A stretch of 64,000 nucleotides of DNA from Desulfobulbaceae bacterium (GTDB lineage: Bacteria; Desulfobacterota; Desulfobulbia; Desulfobulbales; Desulfocapsaceae), in the NCBI GenBank assembly GCA_009773475.1, contig WSXV01000001.1, positions 1-64,000 of the forward strand. The letters run 5' to 3'. Position 1 is the stretch's first letter; each line of letters begins with the position of its first letter. Below the pieces are notes generated by a model. The model ran no database searches. It was not told where the DNA came from and saw only the letters and a program-made list of their open reading frames with translations. The position numbers and the translations under genes were made by a program. Below are positions 9,926-19,626 of the stretch, in pieces.

Positions 9926-10474
9926 ATGTTCGAACAATTCAAAACCAGGGCTGAAGGGGTCAGTGCCGAAGTGCATCGTTTTACGACGGAGGCGGAGGCG
10001 CTTGCTTTTCTCGTTGATTTTTTGCGCACGGAGGGGGTCGCCGATGCACCTGGACAGTATGCTGTTGTCGCCGACTGTCCCTTCCTGCAGAGCATTGATC
10101 GGCAGCAACTGGAAGAAGTGGCCGGCCTGTGGCTTGAGGTGACCCGTGATCGGGCAGCCGCAGCAAAGGTCGGCATCAGTCAGATGGACTGGGCCCTGGC
10201 CGACACCGGCACCCTTGTCCAGGACGCCAGTGCCATTGACAAACGACTGGTCTCGTCCCTGCCGATTATTCATGTTGCCCTGATCGCCACCTCGGGCTTG
10301 CTTCCCGACATGCCTGCCTGGCTGAGTGAGGCCCACCCGGAAACTGCCGGTTACCTTGCCATGATTACCGGCCCAAGCCGAACCGCCGACATTGAGCGGG
10401 TGCTCACCATTGGTGTCCATGGGCCGGAGCGGCTTATCATTGTTTTTGTCGATCAACTGGGAGGGACCAACTGA
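9926..10474 (+). CDS. LUD-domain protein, LutC-like lactate utilization protein
   Basis: MDWALADTGTLVQDASAIDKRLVSSLPIIHVALI and C-terminal GPSRTADIERVLTIGVHGPERLIIVFVD. Confidence 0.9.
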   Translation: MFEQFKTRAEGVSAEVHRFTTEAEALAFLVDFLRTEGVADAPGQYAVVADCPFLQSIDRQQLEEVAGLWLEVTRDRAAAAKVGISQMDWALADTGTLVQDASAIDKRLVSSLPIIHVALIATSGLLPDMPAWLSEAHPETAGYLAMITGPSRTADIERVLTIGVHGPERLIIVFVDQLGGTN

Positions 10475-12618
10475 TGCAGCAGGACTTCAAGCAATCCATA
10501 GATCGTGCTTTAAACAATGCCAATCTCACCGGGGCGTTGGGGAAGTTTTCCGAAGCCTATAAGGTCAATCGGGCTAAGGCCTATGAGGGGATCGATTTTG
10601 AGGAGCTGCGGGGCAAGATCGCCAGTGTGAAAGGCTATGCCGCCTCCCATCTCGAAGAGCTGTCCCGGCAGTTCAAGGAAAACGCCGAGGCCAAAGGCGC
10701 CAAAGTTTTCTGCACCAAAGACCCGGCCCAGGTGCGCGAGTATATTCTAAAAGTAGCCAAGGAAGCCGGCGTCAAGTCGATTGTTAAGTCCAAGTCCATG
10801 GCCACCGAGGAGATTCATCTTAACTCCTATCTCGAGAAGGCCGGCATCGAGGTCGGCGAGACCGATCTTGGCGAGTGGATCATTCAATTGGCCGGGCAGA
10901 CGCCCTCGCACATGGTCATGCCCGCCATCCATATGACCAAGGAGGAGGTCTCCGATCTCTTTTCAAAAGAGATCGACGAGCGCCTCTCCTCTGATATTCC
11001 CCGTCTGGTCAAGGTGGCGCGGAACGAACTGCGGCCTAAATTTCTTAAGGCGGATATGGGTATCTCGGGCGGCAATATGGCCTGTGCCGACACCGGCTCC
11101 ATTGTCCTTGTCACCAACGAGGGCAACGCCCGGCTGGTCACCAGTCTGCCCAAGATTCACATCGCCCTGGTCGGCATCGAAAAACTGGTGGCCCATTTCA
11201 GCGACATCGCCCCCATTCTCAAGGCCCTGCCGCGTAGTGCCACGGCCCAGCTGCTGACTAGTTATGTAAGCATCATAACCGGCCCGACCCTCAACAGCGA
11301 TGGCTCGATGAAGGATCTCCATATTATCCTCATGGACAACCGGCGCAGCGAGATGGCGGCCGATCCGATATTCAAGGAGGCGATGCAGTGCATTCGCTGC
11401 GCCTCCTGCCTCAACGTCTGCCCGATCTTCCGTCTGGTCGGCGGCCATGTCTTCGGCAAGGTTTATACCGGTGGTATTGGCACCATCCTCACCGCCTGGT
11501 ATGACGAGCTGAAAAGCTCGGAGGATATTCAGGGGCTGTGCATTCAGTGCGGCGCCTGCAAGGATGTCTGTCCCGCCAAGATTGATATCCCCGCCCTGAT
11601 CATGGAGATCCGGCGGCGGCTGGTGCAAAAAGAGGGCGTGCCGATGCTGCAGAAATCGATCTATGCAGTGGTGAATAACCGCCGCCTGTTCCACGGCATG
11701 CTGCGCGCCGCCTCCATTGCCGGTAAACCCTTTTCCAGGGGCACCAAGTTTATCCGCCATCTGCCCATGTTCCTGGCTGATCTCACCGACGGCCGCAGTC
11801 TGCCGGCGATAGCCTCCAAGCCCTTTCGCGATGTCTTCAAGACCATCACTCAGCCAAAAAATCTCAAGGAAAAGGCAGTGTTCTATGGCGGCTGTCTCAT
11901 TGATTTTGCCTACCCCGAGATGGGTGAGGCCCTGGTGAAGATTCTCAATAAGGCAGGCGTGGAAGTTCTTTTCCCGGAAGGACAAACCTGTTGCGGCGCC
12001 CCGGCTCGCTACAACGGCGCCTATGAAGTGGCGGCCCAGAATGCCGAGGATAATATTCAGGCCCTGCTGGCTGAACGGGCTGATTACGTCGTTTCCGCCT
12101 GTCCAACCTGTACCGTGGCCCTGGATCATGAGTTTATTGCCACCTTCGAGAGTCTGGGTCGGAAAAAATACCTGCCCCAGGCCCGCGAGCTGGCCGCCAA
12201 GACCATCGATTTTTCAACGCTTGTGAAAAAACTGGTGGATGAGGGGCGGTTGAGTTTCAAGGAAGGCCAGCATCTGGGCAAGATCACCTATCATGATTCC
12301 TGCCATCTCAAGCGGACCCTGCATGCCGAACAGTCGCCACGACAGTTGCTGCAAAAGGCCGGTTACGAGCTCAGTGAGATGTTCGAGTGCGACATCTGTT
12401 GCGGCATGGGCGGCTCGTATTCGCTTAAGCTGCCGGAGATCTCGGCCCCGATTCTGCAGCGTAAGCTCAAGAACATCAAGGATACCGGCGCGCCCATGGT
12501 GGCCATGGACTGTCCCGGTTGCGTCATGCAGATTCGCGGGGGTATGGATCAGCTCGAAGGTGCACCAGTCCGGGTGCAGCACACCGTTGAGCTGCTCGCT
12601 GCTCAACTGAAAGGTTGA
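10474..12618 (+). CDS. Fused LutB-LutA type protein (LUD + 4Fe-4S + CCG domains)
   Basis: LUD-like N-terminus, CIRCASCLNVCP and CIQCGACKDVCP ferredoxin motifs, then CCG domains (CCGAPARYNG, CCGMGGSYSLK); 714 aa. Confidence 0.9.
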   Translation: MQQDFKQSIDRALNNANLTGALGKFSEAYKVNRAKAYEGIDFEELRGKIASVKGYAASHLEELSRQFKENAEAKGAKVFCTKDPAQVREYILKVAKEAGVKSIVKSKSMATEEIHLNSYLEKAGIEVGETDLGEWIIQLAGQTPSHMVMPAIHMTKEEVSDLFSKEIDERLSSDIPRLVKVARNELRPKFLKADMGISGGNMACADTGSIVLVTNEGNARLVTSLPKIHIALVGIEKLVAHFSDIAPILKALPRSATAQLLTSYVSIITGPTLNSDGSMKDLHIILMDNRRSEMAADPIFKEAMQCIRCASCLNVCPIFRLVGGHVFGKVYTGGIGTILTAWYDELKSSEDIQGLCIQCGACKDVCPAKIDIPALIMEIRRRLVQKEGVPMLQKSIYAVVNNRRLFHGMLRAASIAGKPFSRGTKFIRHLPMFLADLTDGRSLPAIASKPFRDVFKTITQPKNLKEKAVFYGGCLIDFAYPEMGEALVKILNKAGVEVLFPEGQTCCGAPARYNGAYEVAAQNAEDNIQALLAERADYVVSACPTCTVALDHEFIATFESLGRKKYLPQARELAAKTIDFSTLVKKLVDEGRLSFKEGQHLGKITYHDSCHLKRTLHAEQSPRQLLQKAGYELSEMFECDICCGMGGSYSLKLPEISAPILQRKLKNIKDTGAPMVAMDCPGCVMQIRGGMDQLEGAPVRVQHTVELLAAQLKG

Positions 12619-12637
12619 TGGCTGGAACCTGTCTTTC

Positions 12638-12663
12638 TTCCTTCCGGTTGTAACCGGAAGGAA
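12638..12663. terminator. Hairpin just after the lutB-lutA stop
   Basis: TTCCTTCCGGTT-GT-AACCGGAAGGAA, perfect 12-bp stem. Confidence 0.55.
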
Positions 12664-12676
12664 GGGAGCATTTCCC

Positions 12677-12875
12677 CGGTAAGGCAAACGGCAAAATTAA
12701 ATACTGCAACATACCTTCCGTTCGTGGTGAGCCCTGAGCCTGTCGAAGGGTCGAACCATGAACAGAAGATATCATTGGCAACTGCCTCCATTCATCCTTC
12801 GACAAGCTCAGGACGAACGGAAGCAGTTGTTGGAAAATGGAATGTTTTATATTTGCCGTTCGCCTAAGCTTTTCT
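12677..12875. repeat. REP-like palindromic repeat
   Basis: CTTCCGTTCGTGGTGAGCCCTGAGCCTGTCGAAGGG (from 12714) and ATCCTTCGACAAGCTCAGGACGAACGGAAG (to ~12823) are inverted; outer arms AAGGCAAACGGCAAAA / TTTGCCGTTCGCCT are also inverted. Confidence 0.7.
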
Positions 12876-12891
12876 ACGATAGTTGAAAATG

Positions 12892-12936
12892 GCCCTTTCC
12901 GGCTGGTGCAGCATTCCTGTTCCAGCCGGAAAGGGC
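12892..12936. repeat. 15-bp perfect hairpin upstream of pta
   Basis: GCCCTTTCCGGCTGG ... CCAGCCGGAAAGGGC with a 15-nt loop. Confidence 0.7.
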
Positions 12937-12991
12937 ACAATGTTCCCGGCTCTTAGCTGTCCCCGCCTGAGGCGGAAAATCGAGGTAAGCC

Positions 12992-15109
12992 ATGGCAAAT
13001 AAACTCTATATCACCGCGGCAGAGGAACGAAGCGGCAAATCGGCGATCATTCTCGGGGTGATGCAGGTGATCCTCAAGGAGATCAGTCGCATCGCCTTTT
13101 TTCGTCCCATCATCAACGACCATGTCTTCGGCCGCCTGGATCACGATATCGACCTGATCCTCAAGTACTTCAATCTCGATATGGAGTACAGCGAAACCCA
13201 CGCCTACACCCTCAGTCAGGCCCGCCAGCTGATCACCAGCGGCCAGGAAGAGATCCTCTACGAGAACATCCTGAAGAAATACAAGCAGCTGGAGGCCAAC
13301 TACGATTTCGTCCTCTGTGAGGGCACCGATTTTATGGGCAAGGACCCGGGCTTTGAGTTTGATCTCAATGCCAATATTGCCGCCAATATCGGGGCCCCGG
13401 TCCTGATCGTCGCCTCAGGACGGGAAAAAGGCACCGAGGAAATCTGCACCCACACGGCGATCATCATCGATACCCTGAAGGAAAAACGGGTTGATATCGC
13501 CGGCTGTATTATCAATCGCGCCCCGAATACCTTTCTTCGGGACACTGCCACGAACACCAAGTGCCGCGAGCAGTTTGGCTGCGACTTTCCGCTCTATGTG
13601 ATTCCCGAGAACCGTTCCCTCGGTAATCCGACCATTGACGACGTCAAGCGCTGGCTTGGGGCCGAGATTCTCTACGGCGAATCGAGCATGTTGAACCTGG
13701 TGAGCAATTACCTGGTGGCCGCCATGCAGATCGGCAATTTTCTTGATTACATCAAGGATGGCAGTCTGATCATCACCCCGGGTGACCGTTCAGACATCAT
13801 TATTTCCAGCTTTGCCAGCCGGAGTTCATCCTCCTATCCCAATATCGCCGGGATTCTCATCACCGGCGGCATCGAGATCAGCCCTAGCGTTCAGCGGCTG
13901 ATCCAGGGCTGGACCGGCATCCCGATGCCGGTCCTTTTTGTCGAGTCGCACACCTATGACACGGTGCACAGCGTGATTGAACTCTACGGCCGCATCGAGT
14001 CCACCGACACCAAGCGCATCGCCACCGCCCTTGGCCTGTTTACCAAGCATGTGGACGTCTCGGAGTTGACCCGTCGGGTCGTTTCCCAGCGTTCCACCAA
14101 GATCACCCCACGGATGTTCGAATATTCGCTGGTGGAAATGGCCGCCAGCGACAGACAGCACATTGTTCTGCCCGAGGGACTGGGGGAACGCATCCTCAAC
14201 GCCACCGACATCATTCTTCGCCGGGGCATTGCCGATATCACGTTGTTGGGCAAGGTTGATGAAATTCAGGCCAAGGCCGCCCGGCTCAATATCAATATCG
14301 AAGGCGCTCAGATCATTGACCCGACAACCTCAGAGTATTACGATGATTTTGTCCTCACCTATTTTGATCTCCGCAAGAAACGCGGGATTTTGATCGAAGT
14401 GGCCCGGGATCGAATGTTCGATCCCACCTATTTCGGCACCATGATGGTCCACAAGGGGCTGGCCAACGGCATGGTGTCGGGCTCGATCACCACCACGGCC
14501 CAGACGATTCGGCCCGCCTTTGAGTTTATCAAGACCAAGCCCGGTGTCTCGGTGGTTTCCTCGGTGTTTATCATGTGTTTGCAGTCCAAGATTCTGGTCT
14601 TCGGTGACTGCGCCATCGTGCCCAATCCCGATGCCCGGCAGTTGGCGGAGATCGCCATCAGTTCGGCGGAGACGGCGAGGATTTTTAATATCGAACCTCG
14701 GGTGGCCCTGCTCAGTTATTCCACCGGCGGCTCCGGCTCCGGCCAGGATGTGGATAAGGTGGTGCAGGCAACGGCCATTGCCAAACAGCTGATGGCCGAG
14801 CGTGGACTGGACTTCCCGCTGGAAGGCCCCTTGCAGTATGACGCCGCCTTTGACGCCGAGGTGGGCAAGTTGAAGCTGCCCAACTCGAAAGTGGCCGGTC
14901 AGGCAACGGTCTTCATCTTTCCCGATCTCAATACCGGCAACAATACCTACAAGGCGGTGCAACAGTCGGCCAATGCAGTGGCCATGGGGCCAATCCTGCA
15001 GGGCTTGAACAAACCGGTCAACGATCTCTCGCGCGGTTGCACCGTGCAGGACATCGTGGATACCGTGGCCCTGACCGCCATTCAGGCCCTAATGGCCAAA
15101 AAGCGTTAA
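12992..15109 (+). CDS. pta: Phosphate acetyltransferase (long form with N-terminal AAA/DRTGG regions)
   Basis: N-terminal ATPase-like segment, then a Pta catalytic domain (MVSGSITTTAQTIRPAFEFIKTKPGVSVVSS). Confidence 0.93.
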   Translation: MANKLYITAAEERSGKSAIILGVMQVILKEISRIAFFRPIINDHVFGRLDHDIDLILKYFNLDMEYSETHAYTLSQARQLITSGQEEILYENILKKYKQLEANYDFVLCEGTDFMGKDPGFEFDLNANIAANIGAPVLIVASGREKGTEEICTHTAIIIDTLKEKRVDIAGCIINRAPNTFLRDTATNTKCREQFGCDFPLYVIPENRSLGNPTIDDVKRWLGAEILYGESSMLNLVSNYLVAAMQIGNFLDYIKDGSLIITPGDRSDIIISSFASRSSSSYPNIAGILITGGIEISPSVQRLIQGWTGIPMPVLFVESHTYDTVHSVIELYGRIESTDTKRIATALGLFTKHVDVSELTRRVVSQRSTKITPRMFEYSLVEMAASDRQHIVLPEGLGERILNATDIILRRGIADITLLGKVDEIQAKAARLNINIEGAQIIDPTTSEYYDDFVLTYFDLRKKRGILIEVARDRMFDPTYFGTMMVHKGLANGMVSGSITTTAQTIRPAFEFIKTKPGVSVVSSVFIMCLQSKILVFGDCAIVPNPDARQLAEIAISSAETARIFNIEPRVALLSYSTGGSGSGQDVDKVVQATAIAKQLMAERGLDFPLEGPLQYDAAFDAEVGKLKLPNSKVAGQATVFIFPDLNTGNNTYKAVQQSANAVAMGPILQGLNKPVNDLSRGCTVQDIVDTVALTAIQALMAKKR

Positions 15110-15132
15110 CCATCATTAAAGTGGGCTGGAAC

Positions 15133-16341
15133 ATGAAATTTCTCATCATTAATTCAGGAAGTTCCTCGATCAAGTATCAGGTGATTGAGATGGAGACGGA
15201 AACCGTACTCGCCGTCGGTCTGGTTGAACGGATCGGGGAGGAGGTTGGTCGTCTCAAAAGCACCTTTTTCCCGGGGACAAAAGCCGAGGCAGAGTCAGTC
15301 ATCGAACAGCCGATCCCGGATCATTCCAGTGGCATGAGACTGGTGATTGCGGGATTGACCGACAAAGACAAGGGCGTCATTGGTGACACCTCCGAGATCC
15401 TTGCCATCGGTCATCGGGTGGTGCACGGCGGCGAGGATTTCCATTCTTCCACCATGATTACCAAAGAGGTGATGGACGCCATTCAACGGAATATCCCCTT
15501 GGCCCCGCTCCACAATTCGGCCAATCTCGATGGCATTCGGGTGGCCATGGAGATTTTTCCCAAGGTTCCCCAGGTGGCCGTTTTTGACACCGCCTTCCAT
15601 CAGACCATGCCGCCCCATGCATTTATGTATGCCCTGCCCTACAGCCTTTACGAAAAGGATCGGGTACGGCGCTATGGCTTCCACGGTACCTCGCACCGCT
15701 TTGTTGCCGGCGAGTGCGCCTTTCTTCTCAATAAGCCGCTGGCCGAATGCAACCTGATCACCATCCACCTTGGCAATGGCTGCTCCATGACCGCCATTGA
15801 AAATGGCCGCAGTGTTGACACCTCGCTCGGTATGACCCCCCTGGAAGGGCTGGTGATGGGCACCCGCTCCGGCGATCTTGATCCGGCCGTGCACCTGTTT
15901 CTTCAGCAGAATAAGGGTTGGGATCTGGAGACCATTGATGCTTTGCTCAACAAAGAGTCGGGGTTGAAGGGCCTTTGCGGCTTGAATGATATGCGCGATA
16001 TCCACAAGGCGATTGAGTCCGGGGATGCGCGGGCCGCTCTGGCCCTCGATGTCCAGACCTACCGCAATCGCAAATACATCGGCGCCTACATGGCGGTTCT
16101 GGGCCGGATCGACGGGATTGTTTTTACCGCCGGCATCGGCGAAAACGACGCCATCGTCCGTGCCAAGTCCCTCAAGGGATTGGAAGCCTTCGGGGTTCGA
16201 CTTGATTCGGCCAAAAACAGCCAGCGCTGCCTGGGAGCCCGCTGCATCAGCAGCCAGGATAGTACCGTCCAGGTGTTTGTGATTCCAACCAATGAAGAGT
16301 TAGCGATTGCCCGGGAAGTGGCGGGTGTGGTTCGGGGGTGA
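15133..16341 (+). CDS. ackA: Acetate kinase
   Basis: MKFLIINSGSSSIKYQ, YGFHGTSHRFV, HLGNGCSMTAI, DTSLGMTPLEGLVMGTRSGDLDP. Confidence 0.95.
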   Translation: MKFLIINSGSSSIKYQVIEMETETVLAVGLVERIGEEVGRLKSTFFPGTKAEAESVIEQPIPDHSSGMRLVIAGLTDKDKGVIGDTSEILAIGHRVVHGGEDFHSSTMITKEVMDAIQRNIPLAPLHNSANLDGIRVAMEIFPKVPQVAVFDTAFHQTMPPHAFMYALPYSLYEKDRVRRYGFHGTSHRFVAGECAFLLNKPLAECNLITIHLGNGCSMTAIENGRSVDTSLGMTPLEGLVMGTRSGDLDPAVHLFLQQNKGWDLETIDALLNKESGLKGLCGLNDMRDIHKAIESGDARAALALDVQTYRNRKYIGAYMAVLGRIDGIVFTAGIGENDAIVRAKSLKGLEAFGVRLDSAKNSQRCLGARCISSQDSTVQVFVIPTNEELAIAREVAGVVRG

Positions 16342-16897
16342 GTGATTAAAGAGTCCACATGCAATGAGGCATTTGGAAGGAAGTGGTTTATCTTTCCAGC
16401 CCCGCTGCTTTTCTGATCCTACTCACTTCGCAAACGCGTCAGGCCCTTCCGATCTACCCACCAACAGACCCTCCCACCTGTTTACTCCTCGTCTATTTGT
16501 ATCCGTCAACCTCGCACCACCGCTTTTTTTGCATCGCTGAACTTTGCTCACGACTCCAAGTCCTCCGCCGGTAAAAACCGCCAGTGGGCCTCCGTTCATG
16601 CCTTCATATACTCTGTGGTAATGTTTCTAGTTGCTTTCCATGCGCAAGCAACCGCGCAGTCTGGTCCCTGCTTACTGCCCCGAAAGGGAACAATATGTCA
16701 CCAAAGAATCTTCAGCAGAGTTTTTTAAGGCAACTCCGAAAGCACTCAACTTGAACTGTTACAACAAATGGGGGAAGGGCAAAAGTTGGTTTCTCCATAG
16801 GCATTCTCCTTGACAGGGAAAAGATATCGTCATATATCTATATATAAACAACTATTGATATGTTTATTTTATTGCTCTTAACTTACTGGAACGAAGC

Positions 16898-17278
16898 ATG
16901 ATAATGGCCGGAGAACATGCAATGCACGATGATCAAAGTCCTATTGCAGAGCTAGCTTGTAAAAAATGCGAGTTATTCAATGGAGAATTTCAATCAGTTG
17001 CCTTTTTGGCAAAGAGTCTGTCTGACGAAAACCGATTACGAATTCTCCTTTGTATCAGCCAGGGAAAGAGGGCTGTGGGCAGTATTGTCGAAGAACTTGG
17101 TCTCTCGCAACCCCTTGTTTCCCATCATCTCAAAGAGCTTAAGAGGTCATTGCTGGTAAAAATCGAACGCAGCGGTCCTTTCATCTATTACGAGCTATCA
17201 GATCCTGCCATTCTATTGGCAATAAGGGATTTAAATACGGTGGCAAAAAATCTATTGGCAACTCGAACAACCTTTTAA
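16898..17278 (+). CDS. ArsR-family transcriptional regulator
   Basis: wHTH LSDENRLRILLCISQGKRAVGSIVEELGLSQPLVSHHLKEL; CKKC near the N-terminus. Confidence 0.88.
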   Translation: MIMAGEHAMHDDQSPIAELACKKCELFNGEFQSVAFLAKSLSDENRLRILLCISQGKRAVGSIVEELGLSQPLVSHHLKELKRSLLVKIERSGPFIYYELSDPAILLAIRDLNTVAKNLLATRTTF

Positions 17279-17307
17279 CAGATTCTGCAGGAGGTGATTG
17301 GCTTCTC

Positions 17308-17757
17308 ATGAACGAAATAGAAACGATATTCAATAACCTGGACCCTGAAGATGCGGCAACTCAGACCGCCACCGCGTTGAAACAGCTCCTGCCTTTGCTC
17401 GGAGAGGAAGGCCGGAACCGGTTCATTATGAATCTTTTGGGCGAAACCGGGCAAGACAAGATTTCCAGTATGGTTCATCTCTGACTCGCTGAGTGCATGG
17501 GCGAAGGTGTCGACCCTACACAGATGTGTCAAACCTTAGTGGATAAAGTAGCCCAGTCAAAACAGCTGATGGCAATAACGGACCCGGATCTTCTCGTTTT
17601 ATTTGAAGATTGGTTTGAGGAATTAGAAGAAGAGATTGTTGCCCTGGCAAGAGAGCATGGTCGATTCAATGCAGAGGAACTTGCAAAAAAAATCGGGCTC
17701 TCCTTAAGAGGTGCGACATTTCTTCTTTCAAAGCTCGAACGTGAAGGGAAACTTTAG
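17308..17757 (+). CDS. Probable selenoprotein with a C-terminal winged-helix-like region; in-frame TGA at 17482-17484
   Basis: RBS AGGAGGTG. Reading through TGA joins MNEIETIFNNLDPEDAATQTATALKQLLPLLGEEGRNRFIMNLLGETGQDKISSMVHL-U-LAECMGEG to the in-frame ORF 17497-17757. bSECIS-like hairpin downstream. Confidence 0.72.
17499..17516 (+). promoter_or_regulatory. Candidate bSECIS for TGA 17482-17484
   Basis: GGGCGA-AGGTG-TCG(A)CCC; apical loop 20 nt after the TGA, second loop base G. Confidence 0.6.
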
Positions 17758-17795
17758 AATTCACCCGGAATTCACTCGCAAAAAAAGGTATTGTT

Positions 17796-19547
17796 ATGCA
17801 AAATAAAAAAACAACATTTATAGCCTTTTTGGCAGTCCTGCTCACGATTGCAGGCCTTTGGTTTACCAATCGAGCAGTTACTCCCAAGCAGGCTAACTGG
17901 GATGATGTTCTTGCTGAAGGGAAAAATGGGGGCTATCAGGTTATGACGACCGATGAGCTTTCTACCCGCTATCAAAAAGATCCCGGCAGCGTTTTCCTGG
18001 TAGATACCCGCCAGGAATGGGAGTACAGGACAGGACACCTTAAAGATGCTGTAAATTTTCCCATTGAGCCGACCGCTTGGGCAAGATGGCGAAAGGCATC
18101 GGCACTTGAGAAACTCCTTGGGCCTGACAAGAATCGATTTCTTGTCTTCTACTGAGCGGGACTCACCTGAGTCCGCAGTGACTCAGCGGCCCGGGTGGCC
18201 GTAACACTTGGTTACAAAAACGTCCATCGCGACCCATACGGCTTTCCTGAATGGCAAGAAAGAGGTCTGCCGGTCGCGAGTGCTCCCGCTGGACTAGCCC
18301 AAACTACTGAGGAGACCAAGGCACCGGGACCACTCCATGGTTGGGCAATGCTCTGGACTCTCCTTGGAATTTTTGCAGGAGGGATGGCCCTAAATCTAAC
18401 TCCCTGTGTGTATCCATTGATACCGATCACTGTCTCCTATTTTGGTGGTCACGCCACAAAAGGTGGTGAGGGGCGTGGAAAATTGGTGGTACACGGCCTC
18501 TGCTATATGCTTGGCCTGGCTCTTACCAACTCATTGCTCGGGGTGGTTGCATCACTGACAGGCGGCCTCATGGGGGCGATGCTTCAAAATCCATTCGTTC
18601 TTATCGTCGTAGCCGGTGTTCTTGTCTTTTTTGCAACGAGTCTTTTTGGACTATGGGAGATGCGCCTTCCGATCGGCCTCACTCAAGCTGCGGCAAAATC
18701 CTATACGGGCTATTTCGGAACTCTCTTTATGGGAGCAACCCTTGGAGTGGTGGCTGCTCCCTGTATCGGCCCTTTCGTCCTAGGATTGCTTACCTGGGTT
18801 GCGAGCATGGGAAGTCCTTGGATCGGGTTCATCGTCTTTTTTACCTTGAGTCTGGGGCTCGGCCTACCACTCTTTTTTCTTGCAATGTTTTCAGGGCAAC
18901 TGGAAAAGCTTCCCCGCTCAGGTGGTTGGATGATCTGGGTAAGAAAGCTTATGGGATGGGTTCTGGTTGGAATGGCCGCTCATTTCATACGACCTCTTCT
19001 ACCCGGACAAGGGGGAATCATTCTGCTGGCCCTTGTTTCCATATCTGCAGGTCTGCACCTTGGCTGGATTGATAAAAGTCAGGCCAACTTCCGCGCTTTT
19101 CCTTTGCTCAAGAGTGGAGCCGGTATTGCAGCTCTGGTGTTAGCCACTTTTCTTGTTGCAACGATGGCCATGCGAGGCCCAGGTGTTAGCTGGAAACCGT
19201 ATGCTGAGGAAACTCTGAAAGAAGCACAAAACCTTAAAAGGCCTGTCATTATAGATTTTTACGCCACATGGTGCACGCCATGCCGAGAACTTGAAGAGGT
19301 TACGTTTCATCAGCCAGATGTGGTCCGGTTGGCAGAAAAGAACTTTACCATGGTCAAGGTCGATGTGACCAAAGGCGGCAATCCTTATTACGAAGAACTA
19401 CTGAGGAAATACAGTGTGAAAGGGGTGCCAACCATTGTTTTTCTCGATGCTGAGGGCAAGGAACGTACAGACCTCCGTCTCGTAGATTTTTTGCCGGCTG
19501 ATAAGTTTCTTATTCGCATGCGAGACATCGATACACCGAAAAAATAA
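17796..19547 (+). CDS. Probable selenoprotein: rhodanese-CcdA/DsbD-thioredoxin fusion with TGAs at 18153-18155 and 18168-18170
   Basis: ORFs 17796-18155 and 18195-19547 share a frame. Readthrough gives RFLVFY-U-AGLT-U-VRSDSAARVAVTLGYKNVHRDPYGFPEW (rhodanese catalytic loop), then CcdA-like membrane segments and thioredoxin DFYATWCTPCRELEEVTFHQPDVV. Confidence 0.85.
18168..18185 (+). promoter_or_regulatory. Candidate bSECIS for TGA 18153-18155
   Basis: TGAGTC-CGCAGT-GACTCA perfect 6-bp stem; loop 18 nt after the first TGA; second loop base G. Confidence 0.55.
18186..18202 (+). promoter_or_regulatory. Candidate bSECIS for TGA 18168-18170
   Basis: GCGGCC-CGGGT-GGCCGT (one G-U); loop 21 nt after the second TGA; second loop base G. 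Confidence 0.6.
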
Positions 19548-19626
19548 TGATGTCCCGTGAGGGATATTGGTGTCAACTGGAGCAACCCATTTTACGATTT
19601 CAACAAATTCAACACAGGAGAAGATC

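Noticed and set aside
12524-12940. Minus-strand ORFs over the lut-pta gap
   Set aside because: Their sequence comes from the palindromic repeats (LSKDEWRQ, STGSG-type translations typical of the CTTCGACAAGCTCAGG repeat).
17497-17757. Treating 17497-17757 and 18195-19547 as independent genes
   Set aside because: Both are in frame with upstream ORFs separated only by TGA, lack good upstream RBS/start context, and the upstream pieces end in the middle of recognisable protein regions.
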